Shown: positions 25,815 to 32,293 of the stretch, piece by piece | Layout: each line of letters opens with the position of its first letter | Position numbering within the stretch: position 1 is the stretch's first letter | From: Pseudomonadota bacterium | GTDB lineage: Bacteria; Pseudomonadota; Gammaproteobacteria; Arenicellales; UBA868 | NCBI GenBank assembly: GCA_018672825.1 | Contig: JABHUE010000003.1 | Location: forward strand, 1-32,293 | Length of the DNA stretch: 32,293 bases | Direction: 5' to 3' | The notes under the pieces: model-generated | Told to the model about the DNA's origin: nothing | What the model saw: the letters and a program-made list of their open reading frames with translations, nothing else | The model's database searches: none | Translations under genes and position numbers: made by a program

Positions 25815-26714
25815 CTAATTGGATGCCTTCATGCCCGCTGCCAAAACAAATTCACGAAAAGCCTGAGCTGTCGCCGACAGACGTTTCCCTCGGCGATGCG
25901 CTACATACCAGCGCCTCATGATCGGCAGTCCCTCAACATCAAGCGTCACTAAGCGATTCAACACGAGCTCTTGCTCCACGGTGTGCACAGAAACAAGGGC
26001 GAGACCCAGTCCGGCCTCAACCCCCTGCTTTACGGCCTCATTCCCCATTAACTCCATACCTTTTTTATAAGAAAAATCTTGCTCGACAAAAAATCGCTCC
26101 ATTGCAGCTCGAGTGCCAGAGCCCGACTCCCGGACAAGAAATCCAGTGTTCGCGAGATCGTGGATTGGAATTTTTTTCCGGCTTGCCAGCGGATGATCAG
26201 TGGCGGCGATCATCACCAACGGATTATCCATGAAAGGCTCTGACACCAAATCCATGTCCGCAGGCGGCTTGCCCATTAACACTAGGTCTGGGACATTAGC
26301 CTCGAGCCTGTTGAGAAGTGACTCGCGATTGGTCACATCTAATATGATTTCTACCGAGGGGTGTTCGCGGGCAAAAACGGCGAGTAACTGGGTAGCGAAA
26401 TAATTGACCGTTGATGCAATCGATATTCGAAGTCGGCCCGAGTCAGCCCCTCTGAGATCATTCATCTCTTCCGCAGCAGCGGCGAGATTTTGCATAATAT
26501 TTCGAGAATGGGAGAGCATGGCCGTTCCGGCCTGTGTGAGATAAATTTTTTTCCCCATTTGCTCAAATAACGGCAGTCCGACAGATCCCTCTAACTGCTT
26601 GATCTGCATTGACACGGCGGGCTGAGTCAGATGAAGCTCCTCAGCGGCTCGTGTATAGCTCAGACGACGGGCGACCGCCTCAAAAACCTGTAGTTGGCGA
26701 ACTGTGATGTGCAT
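25815..26714 (-). CDS. cbbR: CbbR-type LysR regulator of Calvin-cycle genes
   Basis: CbbR activates carbon-fixation genes in response to metabolites such as NADPH, ATP or ribulose bisphosphate, depending on species. The protein is 299 aa. The N-terminus (RQLQVFEAVARRLSYTRAAE, then LTQPAVSMQIKQLE) is very close to CbbR proteins of chemoautotrophs, and the effector domain has VRESGSGTR. It is divergent from phosphoribulokinase across 176 nt, the classical cbbR layout. GAGGCTAGG lies before the ATG at 26714. Confidence 0.92.
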   Translation of the reverse strand: MHITVRQLQVFEAVARRLSYTRAAEELHLTQPAVSMQIKQLEGSVGLPLFEQMGKKIYLTQAGTAMLSHSRNIMQNLAAAAEEMNDLRGADSGRLRISIASTVNYFATQLLAVFAREHPSVEIILDVTNRESLLNRLEANVPDLVLMGKPPADMDLVSEPFMDNPLVMIAATDHPLASRKKIPIHDLANTGFLVRESGSGTRAAMERFFVEQDFSYKKGMELMGNEAVKQGVEAGLGLALVSVHTVEQELVLNRLVTLDVEGLPIMRRWYVAHRRGKRLSATAQAFREFVLAAGMKASN

Positions 26715-26753
26715 TGCACCTAGCCTCAGGAGAATTCATACTTAAGTAGAGAA

Positions 26754-26793
26754 TTAATTTTATAGATAAACATAAACTTATCTATAAAATTAA
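26754..26793. promoter_or_regulatory. 16-bp perfect inverted repeat, candidate CbbR operator
   Basis: TTAATTTTATAGATAA (26754-26769) and TTATCTATAAAATTAA (26778-26793) are perfect arms around the 8-nt spacer ACATAAAC. The element sits about 40 nt from the cbbR ATG and about 100 nt from the prk ATG, as expected for a shared divergent operator. The strict TNA-N7-TNA CbbR motif is not matched at the centre. CbbR binding is inferred from position. Confidence 0.6.
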
Positions 26794-26833
26794 AACATCT
26801 TGCTTAATCTAATGCATTTTTAGGCAGAATAAG

Positions 26834-26868
26834 TATCGATTCTTTCCTAATACATATTTTTATCGATT
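26834..26868 (+). repeat. Direct repeat TATCGATT upstream of prk
   Basis: TATCGATT occurs at 26834-26841 and 26861-26868, 27 bp apart, between the large inverted repeat and the prk ATG. Each contains the palindrome ATCGAT. They may be activator half-sites or chance in AT-rich DNA. The AAAGGAA ribosome site follows at 26872-26878. Confidence 0.3.
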
Positions 26869-26890
26869 TTTAAAGGAATTTATTGCTGTC

Positions 26891-27793
26891 ATGTCCCAAA
26901 GGCACCCCATTATTGCAGTAACCGGCTCTTCTGGTGCTGGCACCAGTACGGTAAAAACCGCGGTCGAACATATCTTCACGCGCGAAAGTCTTATCGCAGA
27001 GGTTGTGGAGGGAGACAGCTTTCACAAGTTCGATCGATATCAAATGCAGGATGCCGTTACTCAGGCTCACCTTGAGGGTCAAAATCTCAGTCATTTCGGA
27101 CCTGATGGTAATCATTTCGACAAGTTAGAAAATTTATTTAGGAGCTACGGTGAAACCGGTATCGGGGAAATACGCTATTACCTTCATAACGGAGAAGAAG
27201 CTGCAGAATATCGTCAAAAGCCGGGCACCTTCACCCCTTGGCAGGAGATGTCATCGCCAAGTGATCTTCTATTCTATGAGGGGTTGCACGGCGGCATGGT
27301 TAATGACGAGGTAAATATCGCCAAACATGTGGACTTGCTAGTCGGTGTCGTCCCTATCGTCAATCTGGAATGGATTCAAAAAATTCATCGCGATACAGGC
27401 AGTCGAGGATATGAGCCTGAGGCCGTAACCGATACGATCCTGCGTCGAATGCACGACTATGTCCACTATATTGCGCCACAGTTCTCACGAACTGATATTA
27501 ATTTTCAGCGAGTGCCAACCGTCGATACTTCGAATCCCTTCGTGGCACGAGATATTCCAACAGCAGACGAGAGTTTTGTTGTCATTCGCTTTCGGGACCC
27601 TGCAAAATTCGATATCGATTTTCCATATCTGTTATCAATGATTCATGATTCATTCATTTCGCGACGCAACACAATTGTAGTCCCGGGCGGGAAAATGGGT
27701 CTCGCAATGGAATTAATTCTTGCTCCAATTATCGACGCGATAATGAAAAAAAAATATGAGTCACAGCGCAGTGATGACCTGCCTAAAACTTAA
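26891..27793 (+). CDS. prk: Phosphoribulokinase, class I
   Basis: Phosphoribulokinase makes ribulose 1,5-bisphosphate from ribulose 5-phosphate and ATP, the Calvin-cycle step before Rubisco. The protein is 300 aa, the class I octameric bacterial type. The P-loop is GSSGAGTS (12-19). D42, H45 and R49 occupy the catalytic and substrate positions known in Rhodobacter PRK. LLFYEGLHG, VVPIVNLEWIQKIHRD and PQFSRTDINFQRVP also match that enzyme closely. E. coli PrkB is a paralogue outside the Calvin cycle, but the divergent cbbR gene argues for the true enzyme. The stop codon overlaps that of the convergent neighbour (TTAA). Confidence 0.94.
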   Translation: MSQRHPIIAVTGSSGAGTSTVKTAVEHIFTRESLIAEVVEGDSFHKFDRYQMQDAVTQAHLEGQNLSHFGPDGNHFDKLENLFRSYGETGIGEIRYYLHNGEEAAEYRQKPGTFTPWQEMSSPSDLLFYEGLHGGMVNDEVNIAKHVDLLVGVVPIVNLEWIQKIHRDTGSRGYEPEAVTDTILRRMHDYVHYIAPQFSRTDINFQRVPTVDTSNPFVARDIPTADESFVVIRFRDPAKFDIDFPYLLSMIHDSFISRRNTIVVPGGKMGLAMELILAPIIDAIMKKKYESQRSDDLPKT

Positions 27794-28878
27794 CGACTAG
27801 AGCGTTCAAGGCGCCGACGCGCTTCTCCGCTATCCAGCACTTCTCTGACTTTTTTGGCAGCAGCGCGCGGATCTGTAAAAATTCCCAAATGCTGTAGATA
27901 AATAGCCGCGCCATAAACGAGACTTTCTCGCATTGGCCCAGGTAAACCCTCTAATGCTGCAATACCGACTTTAGCCGTTGCAGCTGCTAAACCATCAGCG
28001 TCGATCGGACCCTTGATATCGTCATCCACCGGACGGCTCGGCAAGTGATCTGGCAAAGAAACGCATCGAGTCGAGGACACCACACCATAGTCCGATGGAT
28101 CCAATCTCGTTTCAACGTCCGCCTCCAAGGCTTGATAAGAGAAATATTTTGAGGGCTGATTTAAAGAGGGAATAACACCGCCCTCGACCCCGCGAATAAT
28201 AGCAGCCGAGTTATAGCCGGATTCTCTGGCAAGAGCCGTATAAATTGGAGGATAAGGCTTATGAACATATCCGGTAATAAGATGAGTCTTATTTAATCCT
28301 CTTACCGAACCCAGCAGCACCTCCAGCGTTGTCAGGCAGGGTCGCTTAACAATGCGCGCTCTTAGGTCAACTAGAGCATGAAGAGCAGGACACGAAAAAC
28401 GCTGATCGACATAAGCCCATCCCACATCCGGATCTGAAATTTGCTCCGCGGCCTCTTCTGGTTTTAAGTTGACCATCGCGCCCGCCGCTTGGAGCACCTT
28501 CCGATGAGTCGCGCCATACTTTGGTCCTACTGACTCCGCGCCATTACTCACTGTTGGAACCCCACACGCCGCTAACACTGCTGGCAAAAAAGGTGCAGCA
28601 GGCATCCCTCGGGTAAACCCATCGTAGGGATCGGCTAGGTCCAAAACTTCTGGCGCCTTGGAAACTGCCCTATTGGTATAAGCCAACAAACTATCGAGCA
28701 CGCCAAGATTCTCGGGCATGGTCTCCCGTTTCATTCGAAGTGCGATAAGAAATATGCCAGCCTGCACCAGATCCGCATCACCCGATAAAATCTGGGCCGC
28801 TGCATTTTTTGCCTCTTCACGCGAGAGGTCTTTGCTAAGCTCCGGTCCCGTCGCGATCTTTTGCAGATACTGTCTCAT
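27790..28878 (-). CDS. TrpD2/YbiB-like phosphoribosyltransferase-fold protein
   Basis: The protein is 362 aa and has the fold of anthranilate phosphoribosyltransferase: an N-terminal helical domain (LSREEAKNAAAQILSGDADLVQAG), then a nucleotide-binding-like core. The catalytic GTGGD motif of TrpD is replaced by DPYDGFTRG, as in the TrpD2/YbiB branch, and the later S-G-A region reads SNGAESVGPKYGATHRK. Tryptophan synthesis is therefore unlikely. E. coli YbiB binds nucleic acid without clear enzyme activity. Here it is tail-to-tail with prk, and a role linked to phosphorylated pentoses is possible but unproven. No ribosome site is visible before the ATG at 28878. Confidence 0.82.
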   Translation of the reverse strand: MRQYLQKIATGPELSKDLSREEAKNAAAQILSGDADLVQAGIFLIALRMKRETMPENLGVLDSLLAYTNRAVSKAPEVLDLADPYDGFTRGMPAAPFLPAVLAACGVPTVSNGAESVGPKYGATHRKVLQAAGAMVNLKPEEAAEQISDPDVGWAYVDQRFSCPALHALVDLRARIVKRPCLTTLEVLLGSVRGLNKTHLITGYVHKPYPPIYTALARESGYNSAAIIRGVEGGVIPSLNQPSKYFSYQALEADVETRLDPSDYGVVSSTRCVSLPDHLPSRPVDDDIKGPIDADGLAAATAKVGIAALEGLPGPMRESLVYGAAIYLQHLGIFTDPRAAAKKVREVLDSGEARRRLERSSR

Positions 28879-28986
28879 TTTTATTTAATCAGTTAAATTT
28901 GATGATCAATCCTAAGTTTATGACGCAGCTCTTTTCTGCTCTATATCTCCTTTAGACATTTCGATATTATGAGATTCCCTCTAGAC

Positions 28987-28998
28987 TTAAGATCTTAA
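28987..28998. repeat. 12-bp perfect palindrome TTAAGATCTTAA
   Basis: It lies in the 144-nt divergent gap between the TrpD2-like gene and the Sel1-repeat gene, 25 nt before the latter's ATG. It could be an operator for either gene. No other element is clear in this AT-rich gap. Confidence 0.3.
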
Positions 28999-29022
28999 AT
29001 CATTGTTTCAAGACCTTTTGAT

Positions 29023-29457
29023 ATGACTACTCTCCCTGACAACCAACAAATGGACTTAATGAGCGGCGTTTCGGCATTTGAGTCAAAACACTTCTCGCGG
29101 GCCATGAAACTTCTAAGCCCCCTTGCCGACTCAGGAAATCCGGACGCCCAGTATCGACTTGCAATCATGTACCAGAATGGGTTGGGCGTTGTGCGAAACG
29201 AACTTCTCGCCTACAAATGGATGAAAAACGCTGCTCAGCAGGATTTCGGACCTGCCCTCCATGGTTTAGGTTTTATGTATATGGAAGGTGACTGCGTCGG
29301 GAGAGACGACGTCAGGGCGATCAAATGGTTCGAAGCGGCTGTAGCACAGGGACTACAAGGCGCTATGGTCGCACTGGCTCAAATGCTTGAACAAGGACGC
29401 GGCGCGACTGTAGATTCCGACAGAGCAAAAGCACTGTATAAACAAGCCGGATTTTAA
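29023..29457 (+). CDS. Small Sel1-repeat (TPR-like) protein
   Basis: The protein is 144 aa and is made almost entirely of about three Sel1-like repeats. Signature pieces are DAQYRLAIMYQNGLGV (about 45-60), ALHGLGFMYMEG (about 85-96) and AMVALAQMLEQGRGA (about 119-133). Sel1 repeats are helical hairpins that mediate protein contacts. There is no signal peptide, so it is probably cytoplasmic. Its stop overlaps that of the convergent VWA gene in a shared TTAA. Partner unknown; an internal ATG at 29050 is a possible alternative start. Confidence 0.85.
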   Translation: MTTLPDNQQMDLMSGVSAFESKHFSRAMKLLSPLADSGNPDAQYRLAIMYQNGLGVVRNELLAYKWMKNAAQQDFGPALHGLGFMYMEGDCVGRDDVRAIKWFEAAVAQGLQGAMVALAQMLEQGRGATVDSDRAKALYKQAGF

Positions 29458-30632
29458 TTAAGCTGGATCCTATCTCCCCAAGGAGGCGCTTCCGGCCCTT
29501 TGACTAGCCACAAAACAGGATAATCGGGCGGGGATGACGGGAATCTTCCTTTCCCGTCCGTGAAATAAATCAAAAGATCGGGAGATCTGTCTTGATGACT
29601 GATCCACCTAAAAACAGGTCGAAAATCTGTCCCACCGCCGCCACCGAGACTCGAAGGAATAACCATTGCCTCCCAGGGCTCATAAATTTCCGGAGATTCG
29701 AGAGCGATTTCTGAATCACATGCCAATAGCGCAATCCGGGCTCTGACTTGTCCCTTTAATGCATTAATTTCACTTACAAATTCGGTTATCTCTGAAACGG
29801 CAATCGAACCACTGGTATCAAGTGCCACCACGACTTCAATAGCGGCGCTTCTAAGCGCCGGAAGAATTGCATCCCCTTCCCGACGCCCTGGTCGAGCATA
29901 ATCAAAGTCATCCCTGGAGCGCATGCTCATAAATTTAGCGAGCATGTTTCGCCAGGGGACTGAAGGCGTAATAAGCAAATTGAGCATACGCGCGAGTGAC
30001 GCGCTCAACCGGCCTGCCTGAAGCGCTTGCTGGGCGGCGCCTGCAAGTCGCTCTTGCCATTGTTGCTCAAGCTTTATCCGCTCCGTAGGACTTAGGGGTG
30101 GTGGCACACCAGGACGATCACTGCACTCCCGAGAATCAGGCGCCACAGAATTCTCATCTGCCGCCTGACCATCATATAAATGTCCATCATGCGTCGAGCG
30201 ATCAAGTTCATCCTCAATCATAGGATAAATCTCTTCGGCGCTTAAACCATCAAACTCACTTAAATGCAAAGCATCCGGCACCGGCACCAGTCCATCGTTA
30301 ACCAAAAGAGAGTTCACCGCAAAATCGCAAGCAATATCCCAACGGTGCTGTTCACGATGTTGTCGGCGAGAAAAATGGGCGAGCGCACAATGTAATGCCT
30401 CATGCGCCAACGCAAACTCGATCTGGGATAGCGACAATCCATCGAGATATTGTCGATTGAGAAAGATCTGGTGAGCATCTGTTGCGATTGTTTTACACCA
30501 CGACTCATTGGTGTACTCGACTGGCAACCGTAAAACCAACGCACCCAAAAATGGGCGGTCTAGAATGAGCCGAGCACGCGCGGCGCTCACTCTAGATTCC
30601 AGACTGTCTGGTGAATCGGCGCTGGCGTCCAT
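29454..30632 (-). CDS. Metallopeptidase-like plus VWA-like protein (DUF2201 type)
   Basis: The protein is 392 aa. The N-terminal domain has a zincin-like HEALH motif (77-81) followed by HFSRRQHREQHRWDIACDFAVN, as in DUF2201 proteins. A polar linker (about 140-190) leads to a VWA-like domain with the MIDAS motif DTSGS (272-276), a threonine at about 335 (GGGTDF) and FTDG (357-360). Such proteins pair with MoxR-type AAA+ ATPases, and here the ATPase gene abuts it (TAA then ATG). A chaperone or remodelling complex is likely; the target is not known. The linker is poorly conserved in character. Confidence 0.87.
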   Translation of the reverse strand: MDASADSPDSLESRVSAARARLILDRPFLGALVLRLPVEYTNESWCKTIATDAHQIFLNRQYLDGLSLSQIEFALAHEALHCALAHFSRRQHREQHRWDIACDFAVNSLLVNDGLVPVPDALHLSEFDGLSAEEIYPMIEDELDRSTHDGHLYDGQAADENSVAPDSRECSDRPGVPPPLSPTERIKLEQQWQERLAGAAQQALQAGRLSASLARMLNLLITPSVPWRNMLAKFMSMRSRDDFDYARPGRREGDAILPALRSAAIEVVVALDTSGSIAVSEITEFVSEINALKGQVRARIALLACDSEIALESPEIYEPWEAMVIPSSLGGGGGTDFRPVFRWISHQDRSPDLLIYFTDGKGRFPSSPPDYPVLWLVKGPEAPPWGDRIQLN

Positions 30633-31679
30633 TTAGTCCTGCGCTAGCAACACATCAGCGACATGATGAGCCCACTGAGGAAAGCCTTCAGCAGCAAAAA
30701 GATCAGCACCAATCGCCCGATGCAAGTCCGCAACCAGCATTACGCCCATCTCTTTCTGCGGAAATCGTTCGGCGTATCTCAAAATTCTTGAACACGTCTC
30801 AGTCAAAGTATCGTCACCGGGTGATTGCGTCACTCGCCCAACTAATGCTGACGCCACGGCATACTGAAGATCTAGATCTTCCGGAACCGGTACGTCATCG
30901 CCCGCAAGAATCGCATCAATATCAGGCAATTGATCCAGATGACGAATGAACGCATGCATCTCAACACCCGCCGCGGGTCCGACACAGGCCTGCAAGGCGC
31001 CACTCAACATATCGGGCACATCCGAAAACTTTTTCAGTGCTCGATGCGCAAACTCCCATGAGCGTGGCGAGGGAAACGCGATTGGATTTTGAGCCGTGTC
31101 AAAATCAAAAATCATCTCTGGCCGAAATCGTAAAAAACCAATAACGCGATCATCAATCCCTCTCCGGTACGCCCAAAGTACCCAGTCATCGAGATTTACA
31201 TCAACTTCATAGTGACTAAATCGATTAGCCAAAGGCGCGGGCATTGTGTAGGTTACGCCGCGGTCGCCCTGTCGATTACCGGCCGCAATGATCGCCCATC
31301 CCTGAGGCACTTCGTATTCGCCTAATTTTCTATCCAATATCAGCTGGTAGGCGGCAGCGGAAACACTGGGAGGGGCTGACGTGATCTCATCGAGAAACAA
31401 GATCCCTCGCAATCCATTTTTTTCAGAGTGAGGCAGCATTGACGGAATCGCCCATTCAACGCAGTCGTCTACCCTGAAAGGGATTCCTCGAAGATCAGTC
31501 GGTTCGAGTTGTGAAAGACGAATATCGATGAGCGGTAAATTTTCCTCGGCGGCAACTTGCGCCACAATCTGGGATTTACCCACACCAGGAGCACCCCACA
31601 ACATTACGGGGGTGTGGCTTCCCTCATCAAGACTTGAAATTTCGCATCGTAGAATTTTCGTTAAGTGAACCGGCCTCAT
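30633..31679 (-). CDS. MoxR-type AAA+ ATPase
   Basis: The protein is 348 aa. It has Walker A GAPGVGKS (29-36), Walker B ILFLDE (93-98), the sensor-1 region AAGN (132-135) and an arginine-finger candidate in LANRFSHYEV. LRGIPF and the PSPRSWEF segment are common in this branch. MoxR ATPases work with VWA proteins to insert cofactors or reactivate enzymes; CbbQ, the Rubisco activase ATPase, is one example but has a different partner (CbbO). The downstream gene starts on the base after its stop, so the two are made together. Target unknown. Confidence 0.9.
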   Translation of the reverse strand: MRPVHLTKILRCEISSLDEGSHTPVMLWGAPGVGKSQIVAQVAAEENLPLIDIRLSQLEPTDLRGIPFRVDDCVEWAIPSMLPHSEKNGLRGILFLDEITSAPPSVSAAAYQLILDRKLGEYEVPQGWAIIAAGNRQGDRGVTYTMPAPLANRFSHYEVDVNLDDWVLWAYRRGIDDRVIGFLRFRPEMIFDFDTAQNPIAFPSPRSWEFAHRALKKFSDVPDMLSGALQACVGPAAGVEMHAFIRHLDQLPDIDAILAGDDVPVPEDLDLQYAVASALVGRVTQSPGDDTLTETCSRILRYAERFPQKEMGVMLVADLHRAIGADLFAAEGFPQWAHHVADVLLAQD

Positions 31680-31848
31680 TAATTAACTCGTTTATCTTTT
31701 TTGTAGGAAGAAAGTCTATCCCAGGAATGTGTTCTAAAAAGCAAGAACCCGCCTGCGTACCCAAATATTGCCTATCACACCTGAGGAAACATTTATTACC
31801 CAATGGAGGGAGCCCTTTTTTATCGTTTGCATAATAAACTCCGACATC

Positions 31849-32293
31849 ATGGATGCACTGCCCATCTTTCTCAAACTAAAAAACACTCGCGCGTTAGTCG
31901 TTGGCGGGGGTGATATTGCCGAGCGGAAAATTGACCTACTGATCCGCGCTGGAGCAGACGTCACCGTCGTCTCACCCTCACTTGGCTCTCAGGTTCATGC
32001 GCTTTTTATCGCAGAAAAAATCGAATGGATCGAGGACTGTTTTAAGCCAAAGCTGCTTACTGATATCTCGATCGTCATTGCAGCGACCAATAATCGAGAA
32101 GTAAACGCCGAGGTATCGAAAACCGCGACCCGGAAAAGAATCCCTGTCAATTTAGTCGACCAGCCGGATCTGTGCACTTTTACCGTGCCGTCAATTGTTG
32201 ATCGGTCTCCCGTTATCATTTGTATCGGAACGGGCGGCGCCTCTCCTGTTCTTGCTCGAATGCTGAAAGCTCGTCTTGAAACGCTGATTCCTG
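31849..32293 (+). CDS. cysG: Sirohaem synthase CysG, N-terminal precorrin-2 dehydrogenase/ferrochelatase part, cut by window
   Basis: The visible 148 codons start MDALPIFLKLKNTRALVVGG, close to E. coli CysG. GGGDIAER (19-26) is the NAD-binding loop of the domain that oxidises precorrin-2 and inserts iron to give sirohaem. NLVDQPDLCTF, PSIVDRSP and GGASPVLARMLK follow in the right order. The frame is open at the right edge, so the C-terminal methyltransferase domain cannot be confirmed, and a stand-alone dehydrogenase is possible. Sirohaem serves sulfite and nitrite reductases. The 169 nt upstream, divergent from the MoxR gene, hold no strong promoter; CATAAT at 31830-31835 is a weak -10 candidate. 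Confidence 0.93.
   Translation, partial: MDALPIFLKLKNTRALVVGGGDIAERKIDLLIRAGADVTVVSPSLGSQVHALFIAEKIEWIEDCFKPKLLTDISIVIAATNNREVNAEVSKTATRKRIPVNLVDQPDLCTFTVPSIVDRSPVIICIGTGGASPVLARMLKARLETLIP

Noticed and set aside
27790-28878. Calling this gene trpD (anthranilate phosphoribosyltransferase)
   Set aside because: The essential GTGGD motif is absent and no other tryptophan gene is nearby.
30633-31679. Calling the MoxR ATPase cbbQ
   Set aside because: Its partner is not CbbO-like, and no Rubisco gene is in view; similarity is only at the level of the MoxR superfamily.

Overview
The window is a stretch of gammaproteobacterial chromosome of roughly half GC. It holds the division and cell-wall (dcw) cluster, its flanking envelope genes, and a carbon-fixation locus. 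The gene order dcw - rnpB - rsmI - lpoA - yraN - SIS isomerase - dolP matches Pseudomonas-like gammaproteobacteria. Class I phosphoribulokinase beside two CbbR-type LysR regulators points to a Calvin-cycle autotroph, and sirohaem synthesis at the right edge would fit sulfur or nitrite metabolism. No Rubisco gene lies in the window, so autotrophy is inferred. No tRNA, insertion sequence, CRISPR array or prophage was seen.

Region 1 (about 1-18045, minus strand) is one tightly packed operon, in transcription order mraZ, rsmH, ftsL, ftsI, murE, murF, mraY, murD, ftsW, murG, murC, murB, ftsQ, ftsA, ftsZ and lpxC (cut by the left edge). Most junctions are 4-nt stop/start overlaps. A good sigma70-type promoter lies at 18014-18043, followed at once by GTGGG MraZ boxes and a leader of about 325 nt with a terminator-like hairpin. 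murB sits directly against ftsQ, and ddl, usually found there, is absent. The genes make the lipid II precursor (MurB-F, MraY, MurG) and the divisome (FtsL, I, W, Q, A, Z).

Region 2 (18046-19585) holds an RNase P RNA gene with its own -10 element and a downstream terminator, a perfect DnaA-box 9-mer, and rsmI.

Region 3 (19586-23731, plus strand) holds lpoA (PBP1A activator lipoprotein), yraN, a GmhA-like SIS isomerase, dolP (BON lipoprotein) and rfaE2. The last pair of sugar enzymes points to ADP-heptose synthesis for LPS. rppH and a 115-aa conserved hypothetical gene follow on the minus strand.

Region 4 (24779-31679) is the carbon-fixation neighbourhood: two LysR regulators, a divergent phosphoribulokinase gene behind a 16-bp perfect inverted repeat, a TrpD2/YbiB-like gene lacking the catalytic glycine motif, a Sel1-repeat gene, and a MoxR-type AAA+ ATPase abutting a protein with a DUF2201-like metallopeptidase and VWA domain. 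This last pair is the best candidate for a little-described system: it has the ATPase plus VWA logic of the CbbQ/CbbO Rubisco activase but a different VWA partner. A sirohaem synthase (cysG) gene begins at 31849 and runs off the right edge.
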